DNA from: a virus
DNA: 44,377 nt
IMG/VR virus record: IMGVR_UViG_3300005827_000118
Span: 1 to 44,377 of that record
Reading direction: 5' to 3' (one strand)
The translations under genes were made by a program, and so were the position numbers. Shown here piece after piece: positions 6,502 through 16,612 of this stretch. Every line of letters starts with the position of its first letter. Position 1 is the stretch's first letter. The notes under the pieces are model-generated. The model was given only the letters and a program-made list of their open reading frames with translations, did no database searches and was not told the DNA's origin.

Positions 6502-9324
6502 CTACTCGGGCAGCATGAACTCGCGCCCGACCTTCTCCTCGTTGAAGCGGATGCGCGCGTGCCTCGACGGTGCATCCAGCATGTTCTCGACGTTCCGCAC
6601 AACGGCCACATCGAGAGCAGCCCTGGCCCACCAAATGTTCTGCCCTGGCGTGTTTTGGTTAATAAGCTTGAAAGCACGGAAAGCCCAAGCCTCGTCAGCC
6701 TGTACGCCACGATAGATGAGATCGACGACGTCCACGCCGGTCGACACCATCGGCCCGCCGGCGGCGTTGATCGCGTTCACAACCCACGGGCGGCTCTTCG
6801 GCCCGTCGACGATGTTGAGCAGCGCGTCGCCGTAAGGCCCCATGAAGCTCGACTTGCGAAACGCGCCCATGAACGCACGGCCAGCACCCTCGCCGACGAT
6901 GTTGCGCGGAGTGTAGCCCTGGGCGATGTCGAGCATCCACTGGCTCGCGTAGCCCATGACGATGCTCGAGGCTATCCACTTAGCGGCGTCCCACCCGATG
7001 TTCTCGCCGGGCGGCAGGTTGCGTGCCTGACGCATGACGCTCGACATGACGCCCATCGGGAATGACCGGAACATCGCGAGCGCGCGCAGGAACTCTCCGC
7101 CGATCGTACCGGGGTTCGTTCCACGAAGCAGCGCATAGCGCGTGCGTGCGTCACCCTCGACCACGGCGCTCTTCGCCTCGTCAGACAGGAAGCCGACCAT
7201 GTTGCGGACAAGGTCGCGCCGGAAGCCCTCGACGTCAGCCTTCCACCGGGCCTGGGTAGGCCGGGCGGCACGGGCAATATCCTCGGGCATGTGAAGCGGG
7301 GTGTCGTCCAGGTTGAGCGCGGTACGCAGGGTGTCGGCGTCCAGAGTGCCGATCAACTCAGGCACGAAGTAGACCTTGCCGTTAGGCAGCTGCGCGATGG
7401 CGCGCCGGGACGCTTCCCACTGAGCACGCCCGATTCCCTGGTAGCCGAGCGAGTACTGCAACCGCAGCGGCAGGTCGTCGAAGCCCTTGTGCGCGTTCTG
7501 GCCGAGCCACTGCATGTTGAGCCGCCACGCGACTCCGCGGTTCATGTCCGTCGACGACGTGAGGCCCGTGGCCCGGTAGAACCAATCGTTCAGGCGCGTG
7601 ACGGACAGCGGATTGTCGGCGTGCGCCGCGCTGTAGAGCGACGGCATCAAGCCCTCGAATGCGGCGGACAGGAGCGGCCAATCGTCGAGTGCATCGCCCA
7701 TCTTCGAGACGTCGCCACCCGCAGCCTGGATAGCCTTGCGCAAGCCACCGTGCCGCATCTGCGCGTGCTGAGCGTACTCCGTCAGCATACCGGCCAGGGC
7801 GCTCTTGTAGGCCATGCCCTTCGTCATCATGGACAGGACGATGTTCTGTGTGTCGGCGATGGAGGAGATGGCCGCGCCGCCTAGGGCCGACCAGGATTTC
7901 ACAGCTCTGACCACCGACCATGTGTCGGACAGGCTCTTGTCCTTCGAGTTGAAGGTGTCGCCAGCGATCTCGGCCAGAGCCATCGTGAGCCCGCCGTCCT
8001 TGGGAGAGACGAAGTCCATGGCCTTCACAGCTTCGAGCCGCTGCGCCGGGTCCGGGTTGAACTCAAGCAGCCGGGCGATGTCGTGAGAGGCCGAGGGGAT
8101 GTCGAGCACGAAGCCGTCAGGGCTCTTGTCGACCGCGCGCTGCAAGGCCCCGAGCAACTCGGACTTGACCAGCTGCGCGCCCAGGGCAGGGTGCGGGCCA
8201 AAGATCTCGAACATGGCAGCGGCGCGTGCGCGGCGGCTCATGTCCGACATGAAGCCCTTGAGCGGGTCCATCGTCTTGCCGAAGTCGGCATGGTAGTCGC
8301 GCCACGCGGCCCCGTCCTTGAACACGATGTCGCGGCCAAGCTCGAACTTGAAGTGCGCGGAGTCGTTGACACCGCTGAACACGTCCTCGCCAGCCTCCTT
8401 GGGCGCGTCGGCCTCAAAGCGGTCGGTCCAACCACGGTAGATGGCGACGAGCGCCTCGCGCAGCGCGTCGTCGCGGCTCTGGCCCTTCTTAGGGGAAAGC
8501 TCCTTGACGAGCGGAGAGCGCTCGGTGTCGATGTTCTTCATGACGCTGGCAAGCCATGCCTCCTCGCCGGCGGCGATCATTCGGGCGGCGTCGTGGTAGT
8601 TCGGCACGTAGACGTCGGAGCGGCGGATGTTCAAGCCCAGGTCGTTCATCAACTCGAGACTGCCGTCGTATCCGGAGCGGATTGCCTGGGCCACGCGCTG
8701 AGCCGGGGTTTCCGGCTTGAAGTCAGGCGACGCAAGGCGCTGGTCAAACATGTGAAGCGTCACATCGTCCATGAACCGCTCGTAAGCCGCGTGCGCCTCG
8801 GTGCCGGGCACGCCCTCAAGCATCGACTTGAGCACCGGAGTCTGGTCGATGACGGACATGGCCTGGGCCGCGAACATCTTGAGGTTGCGGTCGAGCAGCT
8901 TCGAGCCACGGTGCAGCATGTGCTCGCGGAACGCCTTCACCGCGTTGGCCTTGCCAACCTCGGCCATCTGGCCGGGCCGGTCGGAGAGATTGTCACGAGA
9001 CGCGGCCTGGACAAGCTGCTGCGCGATGTCGAGGAACGACCGCGACGCGGCCTCCTGGGTACGCACGACGCGCAGGAACTGCTCGGCGTTCTTCTGGCCG
9101 ATCTTCTCGCGGGTGAGCTTCGCCACGGCCTTGCGGTCCTGGGCGCTCAGCACAGACATAAAGGTCTGGATATCGCCGCCGGTCATGTCCAGGCCAAGCG
9201 CGCGTGCGCTCTCGGCGTAGGTGTCCATGACGGCGTCGACGTATCCATTGAGCCGCCCGAGCGAGACATCCGGCAGATGCTTGCTGATCTCGAGCGCAAG
9301 TTCGATGCGGCAGTCGCGAGCCAT
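6502..9324 (-). CDS. Giant internal virion protein (gp16-like, 940 aa)
   Basis: 940 aa with an AAGGAGGGC ribosome site and a TAATG overlap with the 1298-aa gene. It is mostly helical. Features are an N-terminal helical region (1-200), a middle region with DSAHFKFELGRDIVFKDG, a Gly/Ala-rich hydrophobic stretch (WSALGGAAISSIADTQNIVL, about 480), and a C-terminal part with ALAMFRSFPMGVMSSVMRQ and amphipathic helices (WIASSIVMGYASQWMLDIA). The F(R/K)SFP motif near the C-terminus is typical of large podovirus core/ejection proteins. These are thought to leave the capsid and form a conduit across the envelope. It likely acts with the 1298-aa protein. No transglycosylase motif was found. Confidence 0.75.
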   Translation of the reverse strand: MARDCRIELALEISKHLPDVSLGRLNGYVDAVMDTYAESARALGLDMTGGDIQTFMSVLSAQDRKAVAKLTREKIGQKNAEQFLRVVRTQEAASRSFLDIAQQLVQAASRDNLSDRPGQMAEVGKANAVKAFREHMLHRGSKLLDRNLKMFAAQAMSVIDQTPVLKSMLEGVPGTEAHAAYERFMDDVTLHMFDQRLASPDFKPETPAQRVAQAIRSGYDGSLELMNDLGLNIRRSDVYVPNYHDAARMIAAGEEAWLASVMKNIDTERSPLVKELSPKKGQSRDDALREALVAIYRGWTDRFEADAPKEAGEDVFSGVNDSAHFKFELGRDIVFKDGAAWRDYHADFGKTMDPLKGFMSDMSRRARAAAMFEIFGPHPALGAQLVKSELLGALQRAVDKSPDGFVLDIPSASHDIARLLEFNPDPAQRLEAVKAMDFVSPKDGGLTMALAEIAGDTFNSKDKSLSDTWSVVRAVKSWSALGGAAISSIADTQNIVLSMMTKGMAYKSALAGMLTEYAQHAQMRHGGLRKAIQAAGGDVSKMGDALDDWPLLSAAFEGLMPSLYSAAHADNPLSVTRLNDWFYRATGLTSSTDMNRGVAWRLNMQWLGQNAHKGFDDLPLRLQYSLGYQGIGRAQWEASRRAIAQLPNGKVYFVPELIGTLDADTLRTALNLDDTPLHMPEDIARAARPTQARWKADVEGFRRDLVRNMVGFLSDEAKSAVVEGDARTRYALLRGTNPGTIGGEFLRALAMFRSFPMGVMSSVMRQARNLPPGENIGWDAAKWIASSIVMGYASQWMLDIAQGYTPRNIVGEGAGRAFMGAFRKSSFMGPYGDALLNIVDGPKSRPWVVNAINAAGGPMVSTGVDVVDLIYRGVQADEAWAFRAFKLINQNTPGQNIWWARAALDVAVVRNVENMLDAPSRHARIRFNEEKVGREFMLPE

Positions 9325-12300
9325 TAACAGCCCTCCTTGGTGATCTTCTCGATGGCCTTGGCCGTGACTGTTTCTACCGACAAATTGACCTGCGGCGCAA
9401 GGGCCGCGTTGTTGAGCTTGGCGTCCGCCTCAAGCTGAGCCTTCGTCGCCGGGCTCAGCCACTTGTCAGGCGTCTTGCGCGGCTCGGCCAGCTTGATCGA
9501 CCGGCCCCCGTCGTCCAGCACGCCCTCGGCGGTCATGTCCTTCTGCGTCTCGGCCAGCCTGTCCTCGGCCCGCTTGCGCGCCTCCTGGACGGCCTTGGGG
9601 TCGCGGATGTCGAGCGCGCTCGAGTTGACGGGCCGGGCCGGATTGTCGCCGGAAACACGAGCCGACGCGCTGCCACCGGCCTGTGCATAGTTCGGGAGGC
9701 TGGCGAACAGGCGGTCCTCGTAGGCCGTGAGCCTGTCGATCTCCTTCTCCATGAAGGCCACGTTGCTGCCCACGAGCGGCCTGGGCTTGCCGTTCTTGTC
9801 GGCACGCGCGACGAGCGCGGCGTGCTCCTCGGGGTGGATCTCCGCACCGGGCTCAAGGGGCGTCCCGTCCATGAGGTAGACTTTCTGGAACACGACCTGG
9901 TGCTCCGGCTCGCCGCTCTGGTGGAACTTCTCAAGCTGGTCCTTCATGTCCTCGAGCGCGTCCTGCGTGCGAGCGAGATGGTCGCCGACCTCATGGGCAG
10001 CGAGCGCACCGGACTTGCCCTCGACATACTGCGGCTTGGCGATGGTGTCGGGCATGGCCGGGTCGAGGTCGCGGCCTTCGCCGGCCACGCGCTCAGCCTG
10101 TGCGGCCTGTTGCACATCGCTCCGGCGCAGGTCGGCGTAGGCGCGCATGGCGCTCTCGGCCAACTCGACGTCATCGAGCGGACCAGCCTTCTTGCCCAGG
10201 CCATCGTGGGCCTTGCCCATGACGGTCATGCCGTCCTGAATCGCCATGCGCGCCAGGATGTCCTCGTGGTAGACGGGAGTGTCGGACAGGCCCAGGGCGT
10301 TCTCAGAACGCAGCTTGCGCAACTCGACGACCCACTCGCGGACGTCGCTACGCTTCGGCAGGGCCTTCGGCTCAGCCGCGGGCTTGGACCCGAACAGGTC
10401 GGCTAGGGCCTCGGCGCGCGCGATGTCGGAGATTTCCTTGATCGCGCCGATGATGGTGCGGCGCGCCTCGTCGCGGGCCAGGGCATACAACAGGTTGTTG
10501 ACGCCGGTGCGACGCTCGGAGTTGGCCTTCTTCAAACGGCCCATGCGCTCGGCGCTTGCCATGCGCTCGTCAAGGTCCAGCTGAGCGCGCTCAAGTTCGC
10601 GCACCATAGCAGGGTTGATGTCGATACGCTCGGCCATGACGCTTCCGTCAGGGTGGAAGCCGACACCGATCTCAGGCAGGTTCTCGAGCGCGTCGGCCAC
10701 GAACATATGGTCGTTGCCATGCAGGTGCTCGACGATGTGGCGGATAATGTCCGTCTCCTCGCGCTCAGCCGTTGTGAAGTACCGCGAGACGATGCCCTTA
10801 ATGTCGCGCTTGTAGCTGGTGCGGACAGCATCCTTCATGGCCTTGACGGTCGGGACGTCGGAAGCATCGCGCGTCCAGGACGCCTCGAGCATCTTCTTCG
10901 TGCTCTCGGGCATGGCCTTGATGCGCTCGTCAATGCGTTCCTTGAGGCGATTCACCGCCACCTTCGCACCGGCCTCGGCAGCTGCATCGCCCTTGGCGCT
11001 GACGTTGTGAGCGAAGTACCGAGCGAGGTTGTCGCGCATGGAGGCAAAGCCGCCACGGTCGCCGCTGGCGAAGGTGTCGATCATGCCCTGGACATGCCGA
11101 GCGAACCAATTCTGCTTGGCCTCCTCGAACTCGAGACGGTAAGCCGTCAGCTTCTCGCGGAACATCTTGAGGTTCGGCAAGCCGGGCTGAGCCTTGAGGA
11201 ACTCCTGCACACCCTTGAGGTCGTTCGCGAGATGGTAGCCCTCGCTCCTGCGAACTTCCGGCTCTGCCAGCCGGCCATGCACAGGATGGTCGGTGAGCAC
11301 GCGCCCGTTCACGATGAACCATTCGTCTCCGCGCCACATAATACCCAGGCTCGAGCGTCCATTTGCGCCACGGAGAACCTTGTGCATCTCCTCGGCCAGC
11401 ATCCGCACCTCAGGCTGCGTCCAGTTCGCCGCCTTGAGCGCAGCGCGTACATCGTCGGGAGTGACGGTCCCGGCCTGAACAGCGGAAGCCAGCGCGTCGC
11501 CCTCGTAGAAAGTCCAGCCACCGGTGTTTCCAGGGTCGGACATGAAGGCGACTTCGCCCACGGAGTCGCGAGTCGCGATGAGCACGCGCCCTTTCTTGTC
11601 CTTCGCCAGAAAGCGATCGTCGCCACCAATCCAGCGCTGGAAGGTAGCAGCCTCGGCCTTCGCAGCCTTCGCCGCGTCGACGCGCTTGGGGTCCAGGTAG
11701 ACAGAGACATGCTCGCCAGAAGAGGTCGGAATCTTGTGCTCGACGCGCGTCTCGACGGTCTTGCCGACCTCCTTCGCAGCCGACATGATCTCGTCGACCT
11801 TGGGCGCGGCGTCGGCCAGGACAGCCTTCGTCTCCTGGATGTCGGCATGGTGAGCTTCGACGGCCTGGGTATGCGCCTCGATCTTGGTCTGCAACTCACC
11901 GGCCAGGGCAGCGCGCGCCTCGGGCTCCATCTGCATGACGGCACGCAGGGGCTCCTCGCGCTTGGACAGCTTGCCCTCGACGGGCCGGGCCGGGGCATCC
12001 GGGTTGTCGAGGATGTACTGCAACCGGGACTGCATGATGCGCAGTTCCTTGACCGACTCCATCTGCGAGGCGTCCATGCGCTCGACGCGCAGGGCCAGCG
12101 CCTTCATCGTCTTGTTCAGGCCGTGGATGGCCTCGCCGACGCCGGAGATATCAGCGCGCTCGCCAGCCTGGGTGAGCCTCGTCTCGAGGTCGCGCATGGC
12201 CCTGGTGACGTCCGTCGCCCCCTGTGAAGCAGCAGGGCGTGTCGGAGCAGACTGCCCGGCCTTGATATCCTCGCGCCACTTGGGCGCCAGGATTTCAGAG

Positions 12301-13220
12301 GTCGGCCTGGACAGATCCGCCTTTTGTCCGGACATGTCCGCCTTGTCCGAGCGGCCCATGACCTTATCGACCCCGTCCTTGACCCAGGCCCGCCAGCCCT
12401 TCGTCTGCTTCGACTCCTGCGGGGCGTCGGGCCGGAAGTCCTTGACGCTCTGTTCGTCGAGCCTGTCGGCCAGCCCGTTGATGCCGCCCTTGAGCTGGCC
12501 CTCCGCATCCGCGAGCTTCTGCGCCACCCGGAGGCGAGCATTGCGGGCAAGCGCACCCCCGGCGAGGCCGACGGCTTTCACACCGGCCCCCAGGATGAAC
12601 CCTGCGCCGGCCGCGTTGCCGATGTCGGTGACGGCTTCCTCGAACCCGTAGGGCTTGCCCTCGGCCTCGAGAGCCTGGGAGATGATCGGGGCCATGCCGG
12701 CGGTGACGAGCACGTTCTCGATGGCCGCGACCTTGCCGGCCTGGGCAATGGCCTTGCCAGCGCGCATCCCCGTGGTCAGGTACATCGCGCCGGGCAGGGA
12801 GACGAAGTTCTCCGGGGCCAGGATGCCACCGGCCAGCTGACCGCCCAGGGCTCCGGCAAGCTCATGGTCGCCGGTGTACTGCCCAAGGAAAAGCTGGCGC
12901 AGCTGGCGCTCATCGTGGCCCTCGGCATTCACACGCGCCTCAAGCGGGGTGAGCCCGTCCTTGAACGGAAGCTCCTTGCGGGCAAACGGGCCGGCCTCGT
13001 ACTCCTCGCGAGAGAGCTTGCGCGTGGCCTCCTCAGGCCCCATCTCCGCGCGCGCGGCCACTGAGCGCCCGAACCTCTTGGCGAGGTTGATGCTGGTGTA
13101 GTCCCACCCTTCCTTGACGTTCTGCGCGAAGTAGTCGGCGAAGCCGCTGCCGGTCCTGCCGATGTAGTGCTCGGTCAGGGCAGCGGAGACAGGAAGCCCG
13201 CGCTCGGTGTTCAGCAGCAT
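9324..13220 (-). CDS. Giant internal virion protein (1298 aa), probable ejection protein
   Basis: The longest gene in the window; TAGATG junction with the 526-aa gene upstream. The N-terminal region (1-240) has Gly/Ala-rich membrane-compatible segments (ELAGALGGQLAGGILAPENF and GNAAGAGFILGAGVKAVGLA) typical of podovirus core proteins. Residues about 250-500 are charged and contain likely coiled coil (AMRDLETRLTQAGERADISG and ALALRVERMDASQMESVKEL). A central globular region (about 510-700) with GEVAFMSDPGN, GWTFYEGDALASA and LGIMWRGDEWFIVNGRVL is not like anything recognised. The C-terminal 550 residues are helical and charged. The size matches T7 gp16 (1318 aa), but no lytic transglycosylase signature was seen. 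The virion role is inferred from position and composition. Confidence 0.75.
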   Translation of the reverse strand: MLLNTERGLPVSAALTEHYIGRTGSGFADYFAQNVKEGWDYTSINLAKRFGRSVAARAEMGPEEATRKLSREEYEAGPFARKELPFKDGLTPLEARVNAEGHDERQLRQLFLGQYTGDHELAGALGGQLAGGILAPENFVSLPGAMYLTTGMRAGKAIAQAGKVAAIENVLVTAGMAPIISQALEAEGKPYGFEEAVTDIGNAAGAGFILGAGVKAVGLAGGALARNARLRVAQKLADAEGQLKGGINGLADRLDEQSVKDFRPDAPQESKQTKGWRAWVKDGVDKVMGRSDKADMSGQKADLSRPTSEILAPKWREDIKAGQSAPTRPAASQGATDVTRAMRDLETRLTQAGERADISGVGEAIHGLNKTMKALALRVERMDASQMESVKELRIMQSRLQYILDNPDAPARPVEGKLSKREEPLRAVMQMEPEARAALAGELQTKIEAHTQAVEAHHADIQETKAVLADAAPKVDEIMSAAKEVGKTVETRVEHKIPTSSGEHVSVYLDPKRVDAAKAAKAEAATFQRWIGGDDRFLAKDKKGRVLIATRDSVGEVAFMSDPGNTGGWTFYEGDALASAVQAGTVTPDDVRAALKAANWTQPEVRMLAEEMHKVLRGANGRSSLGIMWRGDEWFIVNGRVLTDHPVHGRLAEPEVRRSEGYHLANDLKGVQEFLKAQPGLPNLKMFREKLTAYRLEFEEAKQNWFARHVQGMIDTFASGDRGGFASMRDNLARYFAHNVSAKGDAAAEAGAKVAVNRLKERIDERIKAMPESTKKMLEASWTRDASDVPTVKAMKDAVRTSYKRDIKGIVSRYFTTAEREETDIIRHIVEHLHGNDHMFVADALENLPEIGVGFHPDGSVMAERIDINPAMVRELERAQLDLDERMASAERMGRLKKANSERRTGVNNLLYALARDEARRTIIGAIKEISDIARAEALADLFGSKPAAEPKALPKRSDVREWVVELRKLRSENALGLSDTPVYHEDILARMAIQDGMTVMGKAHDGLGKKAGPLDDVELAESAMRAYADLRRSDVQQAAQAERVAGEGRDLDPAMPDTIAKPQYVEGKSGALAAHEVGDHLARTQDALEDMKDQLEKFHQSGEPEHQVVFQKVYLMDGTPLEPGAEIHPEEHAALVARADKNGKPRPLVGSNVAFMEKEIDRLTAYEDRLFASLPNYAQAGGSASARVSGDNPARPVNSSALDIRDPKAVQEARKRAEDRLAETQKDMTAEGVLDDGGRSIKLAEPRKTPDKWLSPATKAQLEADAKLNNAALAPQVNLSVETVTAKAIEKITKEGC

Positions 13221-14801
13221 CTACTCCTCCTTGGCCTTGCGCACGATGTTGTCGCGGACCCTGCGCCCCTCGCGCACGAGCGGATGGATGACCGTGTCGG
13301 TGACGGCGTCGACACCAGCGTTGACCGTGTTGCTGTAGATGTCCCACAGGTTGCGGAGCCCGGTGATGCCGGAGACTTGCTCGAAGGTGATGTTGAAGTC
13401 GCGCCACTGGCTGCTGGCCTTGTCTATCGTGCGCTGCGACGGCGTGACGGAATCGAGCGCGGCACGCGCCGTACCAGCGACGGCCCGGCCAGTGACCTTC
13501 TCGAGCGCGCCCAGGAGCGTGTCCGCCTTGGCCTTCTCGTTGCGGTCCATCTGTCCGGAGATGATGCCAGCAAGCTCGCCCTGGTCGAACCTCTTCATGG
13601 CCCGACCATCCTTGCCGATGAGCGCGATCTGCTCGCCGTCGTTACGCAGCCGGAGCTTGTCGACGGAGAACATGTCGTCGGCGGTCTTGTCGACAAGCTG
13701 GCGCAGGGCGTCCTTGGTGAGAACCTGCGGAGCGCTGTAGGCCAGCTGCCCGTCGTTGGCCCCGGCCACGCGCACCACATAGTTGCCGTCCTTCTTGTCG
13801 TCGACGGAGATGCCAAGCTGCGAGATAGCAGCCCGGTTGACGCCGTCCTCGAAGTAGTCGCGGTCGTGAGAGAACTCGATGGCCGAATCGCGCACGGCGC
13901 GCATGACCGACGCGTCCTGGTGGGCCTGGACGACATGGTCGGGCTTGAGCGGCGAGGATTTGAGCAGGGCGACCTTCGTTCCGCTCTTGCCCCACAGCGC
14001 GTTGGCGAGCCACATGGAGCGGCCCTTGACCGCCGGCTCGGCGTCGACGTCCACGAGCGTTGTGCCCTTGTCGATGGCCGAGAGGATCTCCGCGCGCCTG
14101 GACTCCGGCAGCTGAGCGAAGCCGAAGATGATGCTGTTCTGCATCCTGCGACCCTCAGGCGTGTTGTCGCCGGAGAACATCGCGGAGAAGAAGCCGGAAC
14201 CCATGATGGCCTTCTTCACATCGGCGTACTCCTCGGCCCCCTGCTCCTTCGTGGCATAGCCCTTGATGACCGCAAGCTGCTCGCCAGCGACCTTGTCGCC
14301 GAGCCCGCCAGCGGATACGCGCCGGTCGACGGAGATGATGGAAGCGGTCAGGTCGTCATAGCCACCGTTGGCCGAAAGGATGACCGGGGCCAGGGTGCGG
14401 TGGATGCCAAGCTCGGACAGCACGCGGCTCGCCCCATCCTTGACCTTGGAGTAGCGCATGACCAGCCCGTTGAGCGCAGCGCCCATCGCGCCGGAATCAA
14501 GGTATCCGCCGCTCTGGTCTTTGCCGGTCAGGCCGTAGAACTGCTTCTTGTCCTGGTCGGACAGGAGCACAGGCCGATGGCCAGCCCCGAGATACTGTTG
14601 CTGCATGAGGTCGCGCTGGCGGATGAACTCCGGGTGCGAGAGCGGGTCTGCCCGCATCGTCTCGATCTCCTGCGCCGCCGCGCCCTGGTTACGCAGCTTC
14701 TCGGCAGCGCGCTCGACCGCCCAGGGCGTCGACACCTTGACCGGGTCTTTCGCCATGGCCTCCGCGAACTTTGCCTCTTCCTCGTAGAAAATGTGGTTCA
14801 T
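13221..14801 (-). CDS. Internal virion protein (526 aa)
   Basis: 526 aa; TAATG overlap with the upstream gene and TAGATG junction with the downstream one. The protein is soluble and alpha/beta. The N-terminal half has PEFIRQRDLMQQQYLGAGHR, SGAMGAALNGLVMRYSK, VILSANGGYDDLTASIISVD and KGYATKEQGAEEYADVKKAI. The C-terminal half contains VNRAAISQLGISVDDKKDGN and LRNDGEQIALIGKDGRAMKR. By order it corresponds to one of the T7 gp15-type core proteins that stack on the portal and are ejected with the DNA. No enzymatic motif was recognised, and the family is not named with confidence. Confidence 0.7.
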   Translation of the reverse strand: MNHIFYEEEAKFAEAMAKDPVKVSTPWAVERAAEKLRNQGAAAQEIETMRADPLSHPEFIRQRDLMQQQYLGAGHRPVLLSDQDKKQFYGLTGKDQSGGYLDSGAMGAALNGLVMRYSKVKDGASRVLSELGIHRTLAPVILSANGGYDDLTASIISVDRRVSAGGLGDKVAGEQLAVIKGYATKEQGAEEYADVKKAIMGSGFFSAMFSGDNTPEGRRMQNSIIFGFAQLPESRRAEILSAIDKGTTLVDVDAEPAVKGRSMWLANALWGKSGTKVALLKSSPLKPDHVVQAHQDASVMRAVRDSAIEFSHDRDYFEDGVNRAAISQLGISVDDKKDGNYVVRVAGANDGQLAYSAPQVLTKDALRQLVDKTADDMFSVDKLRLRNDGEQIALIGKDGRAMKRFDQGELAGIISGQMDRNEKAKADTLLGALEKVTGRAVAGTARAALDSVTPSQRTIDKASSQWRDFNITFEQVSGITGLRNLWDIYSNTVNAGVDAVTDTVIHPLVREGRRVRDNIVRKAKEE

Positions 14802-16033
14802 TAGAGCGGTCCTCCGCGACGGTTCAGGATGGTCTTGTACGCCTCGACCTGCGCATCGACTTTCTCAGCCCTGGCGTCGGCAAGTTCCTTGCGGCCACGC
14901 TTTGCCCCCTCGCCCCTCTGTGCGGCAGAAAGAGCGACCTCGGCATCATACTCCAAGCCCGCGGCCTCTTCGAAGCGCCTGAGGGCCTCTGGGCGCTTTT
15001 CTGCGGGCACAGGCGCGGACATGGCCTCCTGCGCCAACTGCATCCGCTTCTCCTTCGCCGTCTGGTAGCGGAACTGCAACTCGACGCGCTCCTCGCTCTT
15101 GCGCTGCCGGGACTCGAACTCACGGCTGCGTACCTCGGACTCGATGGCCTTGTCGATCTTGAGCTTCATCTCGTGCCGCTTGTCGGCATCAAGCGGAGCC
15201 CTCTCGTACTCCTTGAACAGCGAATCGCCAAGGCCCTTCGCCTTCTTGAGATCTCCTCCCGTAACGATGTAGTCGAGCACCTTCGCGGTGTCGACCTCCA
15301 TCGCGACCTTCGCGCCCTCTTCCATGATGCGGTTGCGCTTGGACTCGAGAACCTTTGGGTCCATCTTGAGGCGCTCGACCATCTGCTTCTCGAGGTCGAC
15401 CATAGCCGAGAACGCGCCGTTGCCAGCGCGCATGGCCTCGTCCTTCATCAAGTCGGGGTTGCGCTTGACCGCGTCCTGGAACACGGCAGCGGCCTCGTTG
15501 TAGGAGGAGATAAGCACCTTGCCCGTCTCCTTGACGTCGTTCTCGACGGCAGCAGAGACAAGGCGCTGCTCAGCGACCTTGAGGCGGTCCTCAAGCTGAG
15601 CACGAATCTTCGGATCTGTGATCTTCTCGATGCGCCCGCGCTGCGACTCGCGGAACTGAGCGACCTCGCTACGCACGTAGGCCTCGCCGCCACCAGATTG
15701 CGTGCCGGTAAAGTCCTTGTCCAACTGCGTCTTGAGCTTCTCGCCGGCGACCTCCATATCTGTCTGGACGGCGGACACATTGATCGCGTTCTCGGCCTTT
15801 TCCTTCTCGACCGCCCAATCGGCGAGCGCACCGCCCATCTTGTCAGCCGCAGCGGCCATCATCTTGCCGGCGCGCATCCAGGATTCGCCGGCTTCGTTAC
15901 GCTGGCTCTGGTAGATGATCTGATCGAAGGCCCGACCAGCGGTGTAGGCGCTCTGCCCCTTGAAGTCCTCGCGGCCCCCTTCGAGGCCAGACGACTTCCC
16001 GGAGAGCCCGATGGTTCCTTTTCCTCCCGCCAT
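14801..16033 (-). CDS. Internal virion protein, coiled-coil rich (410 aa)
   Basis: 410 aa, ATG at 16033 with GGAGGCAGAC upstream. It is almost entirely charged helix: WAVEKEKAENAINVSAVQTD, AQLEDRLKVAEQRLVSAAVE, RMQLAQEAMSAPVPAEKRPE and KELADARAEKVDAQVEAYKT. The composition suggests an extended coiled coil. The N-terminus is Gly-rich (GGKGTIGLSGKSSGLEGG). In gene order it lies between the gp14-like protein and the 526-aa core protein, so it is probably a core or ejection protein. The role rests on context. Confidence 0.72.
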   Translation of the reverse strand: MAGGKGTIGLSGKSSGLEGGREDFKGQSAYTAGRAFDQIIYQSQRNEAGESWMRAGKMMAAAADKMGGALADWAVEKEKAENAINVSAVQTDMEVAGEKLKTQLDKDFTGTQSGGGEAYVRSEVAQFRESQRGRIEKITDPKIRAQLEDRLKVAEQRLVSAAVENDVKETGKVLISSYNEAAAVFQDAVKRNPDLMKDEAMRAGNGAFSAMVDLEKQMVERLKMDPKVLESKRNRIMEEGAKVAMEVDTAKVLDYIVTGGDLKKAKGLGDSLFKEYERAPLDADKRHEMKLKIDKAIESEVRSREFESRQRKSEERVELQFRYQTAKEKRMQLAQEAMSAPVPAEKRPEALRRFEEAAGLEYDAEVALSAAQRGEGAKRGRKELADARAEKVDAQVEAYKTILNRRGGPL

Positions 16034-16042
16034 GTCTGCCTC

Positions 16043-16612
16043 CTACGACTTCCTGATGAAGTAGCTGCTGGCCGTGTTCGCCGCCGAGCCGACGCCCTGG
16101 AAGATGCCGCTCGCGAATTGCGAGGACGCCTGGGCATCGCCGGAAGAGATCGTCGCTCCCGCTGTGGCAATGCCCATCTTCTCAGAGAAGTCAGCCTCGT
16201 TGAGCAGGATGTTCGCCTCGTCGACCTTGCGCAGAATGCGGTTCTGCCACTCCCACTGGAGCACCGTCTCGCCGAGCTTGTCGTGCGCGGCCTCCTTGTC
16301 AATGAGGTCGCCGATCGTGCCAGCCGCCTCAAAACCTCCGGCTGCGGCATTGGCCTTGCGCTCAGCGTCCAGGATGCGGTTCTGCCTCCGCTTCTCAGCG
16401 AGGTCGAGCGCCTCCTTCTGGCGCATGGTATCCGCGTCGATCATCGTGCGGTCGGCGTTGGCCCTGTTGATCGCGGCCTGTTGATCGGCCTGGGCACGCT
16501 GCAACGCAGCTGTGTTGCGCGCTGCGGTCGCCGTCGCCGACGATGCCATCGCACCCGCTCCGATCGACGCCACAGCGGAGATCACGCCAGCCCAAATGAT
16601 TTCAGAGCCCAT
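16043..16612 (-). CDS. Internal virion protein, T7 gp14-like
   Basis: 189 aa, TAGATG junction with the tail tube B gene. The first 30 residues are Ala/Gly/Ser-rich and hydrophobic (IIWAGVISAVASIGAGAMAS), like a membrane-inserting segment. A long Ala/Gln/Arg helix follows (AALQRAQADQQAAINRANAD), then EWQNRILRKVDEANILLNEA. The Ala/Gly N-terminus with a polar helix, the length near 196 aa and the position directly after tail tube B match T7 gp14. That protein is ejected first and sits in the outer membrane. The sequence pattern fits this class well. Confidence 0.78.
   Translation of the reverse strand: MGSEIIWAGVISAVASIGAGAMASSATATAARNTAALQRAQADQQAAINRANADRTMIDADTMRQKEALDLAEKRRQNRILDAERKANAAAGGFEAAGTIGDLIDKEAAHDKLGETVLQWEWQNRILRKVDEANILLNEADFSEKMGIATAGATISSGDAQASSQFASGIFQGVGSAANTASSYFIRKS

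Noticed and set aside
8083-9327. A 414-codon rightward open frame
   Set aside because: Antisense to the 940-aa internal virion protein gene; shadow composition.
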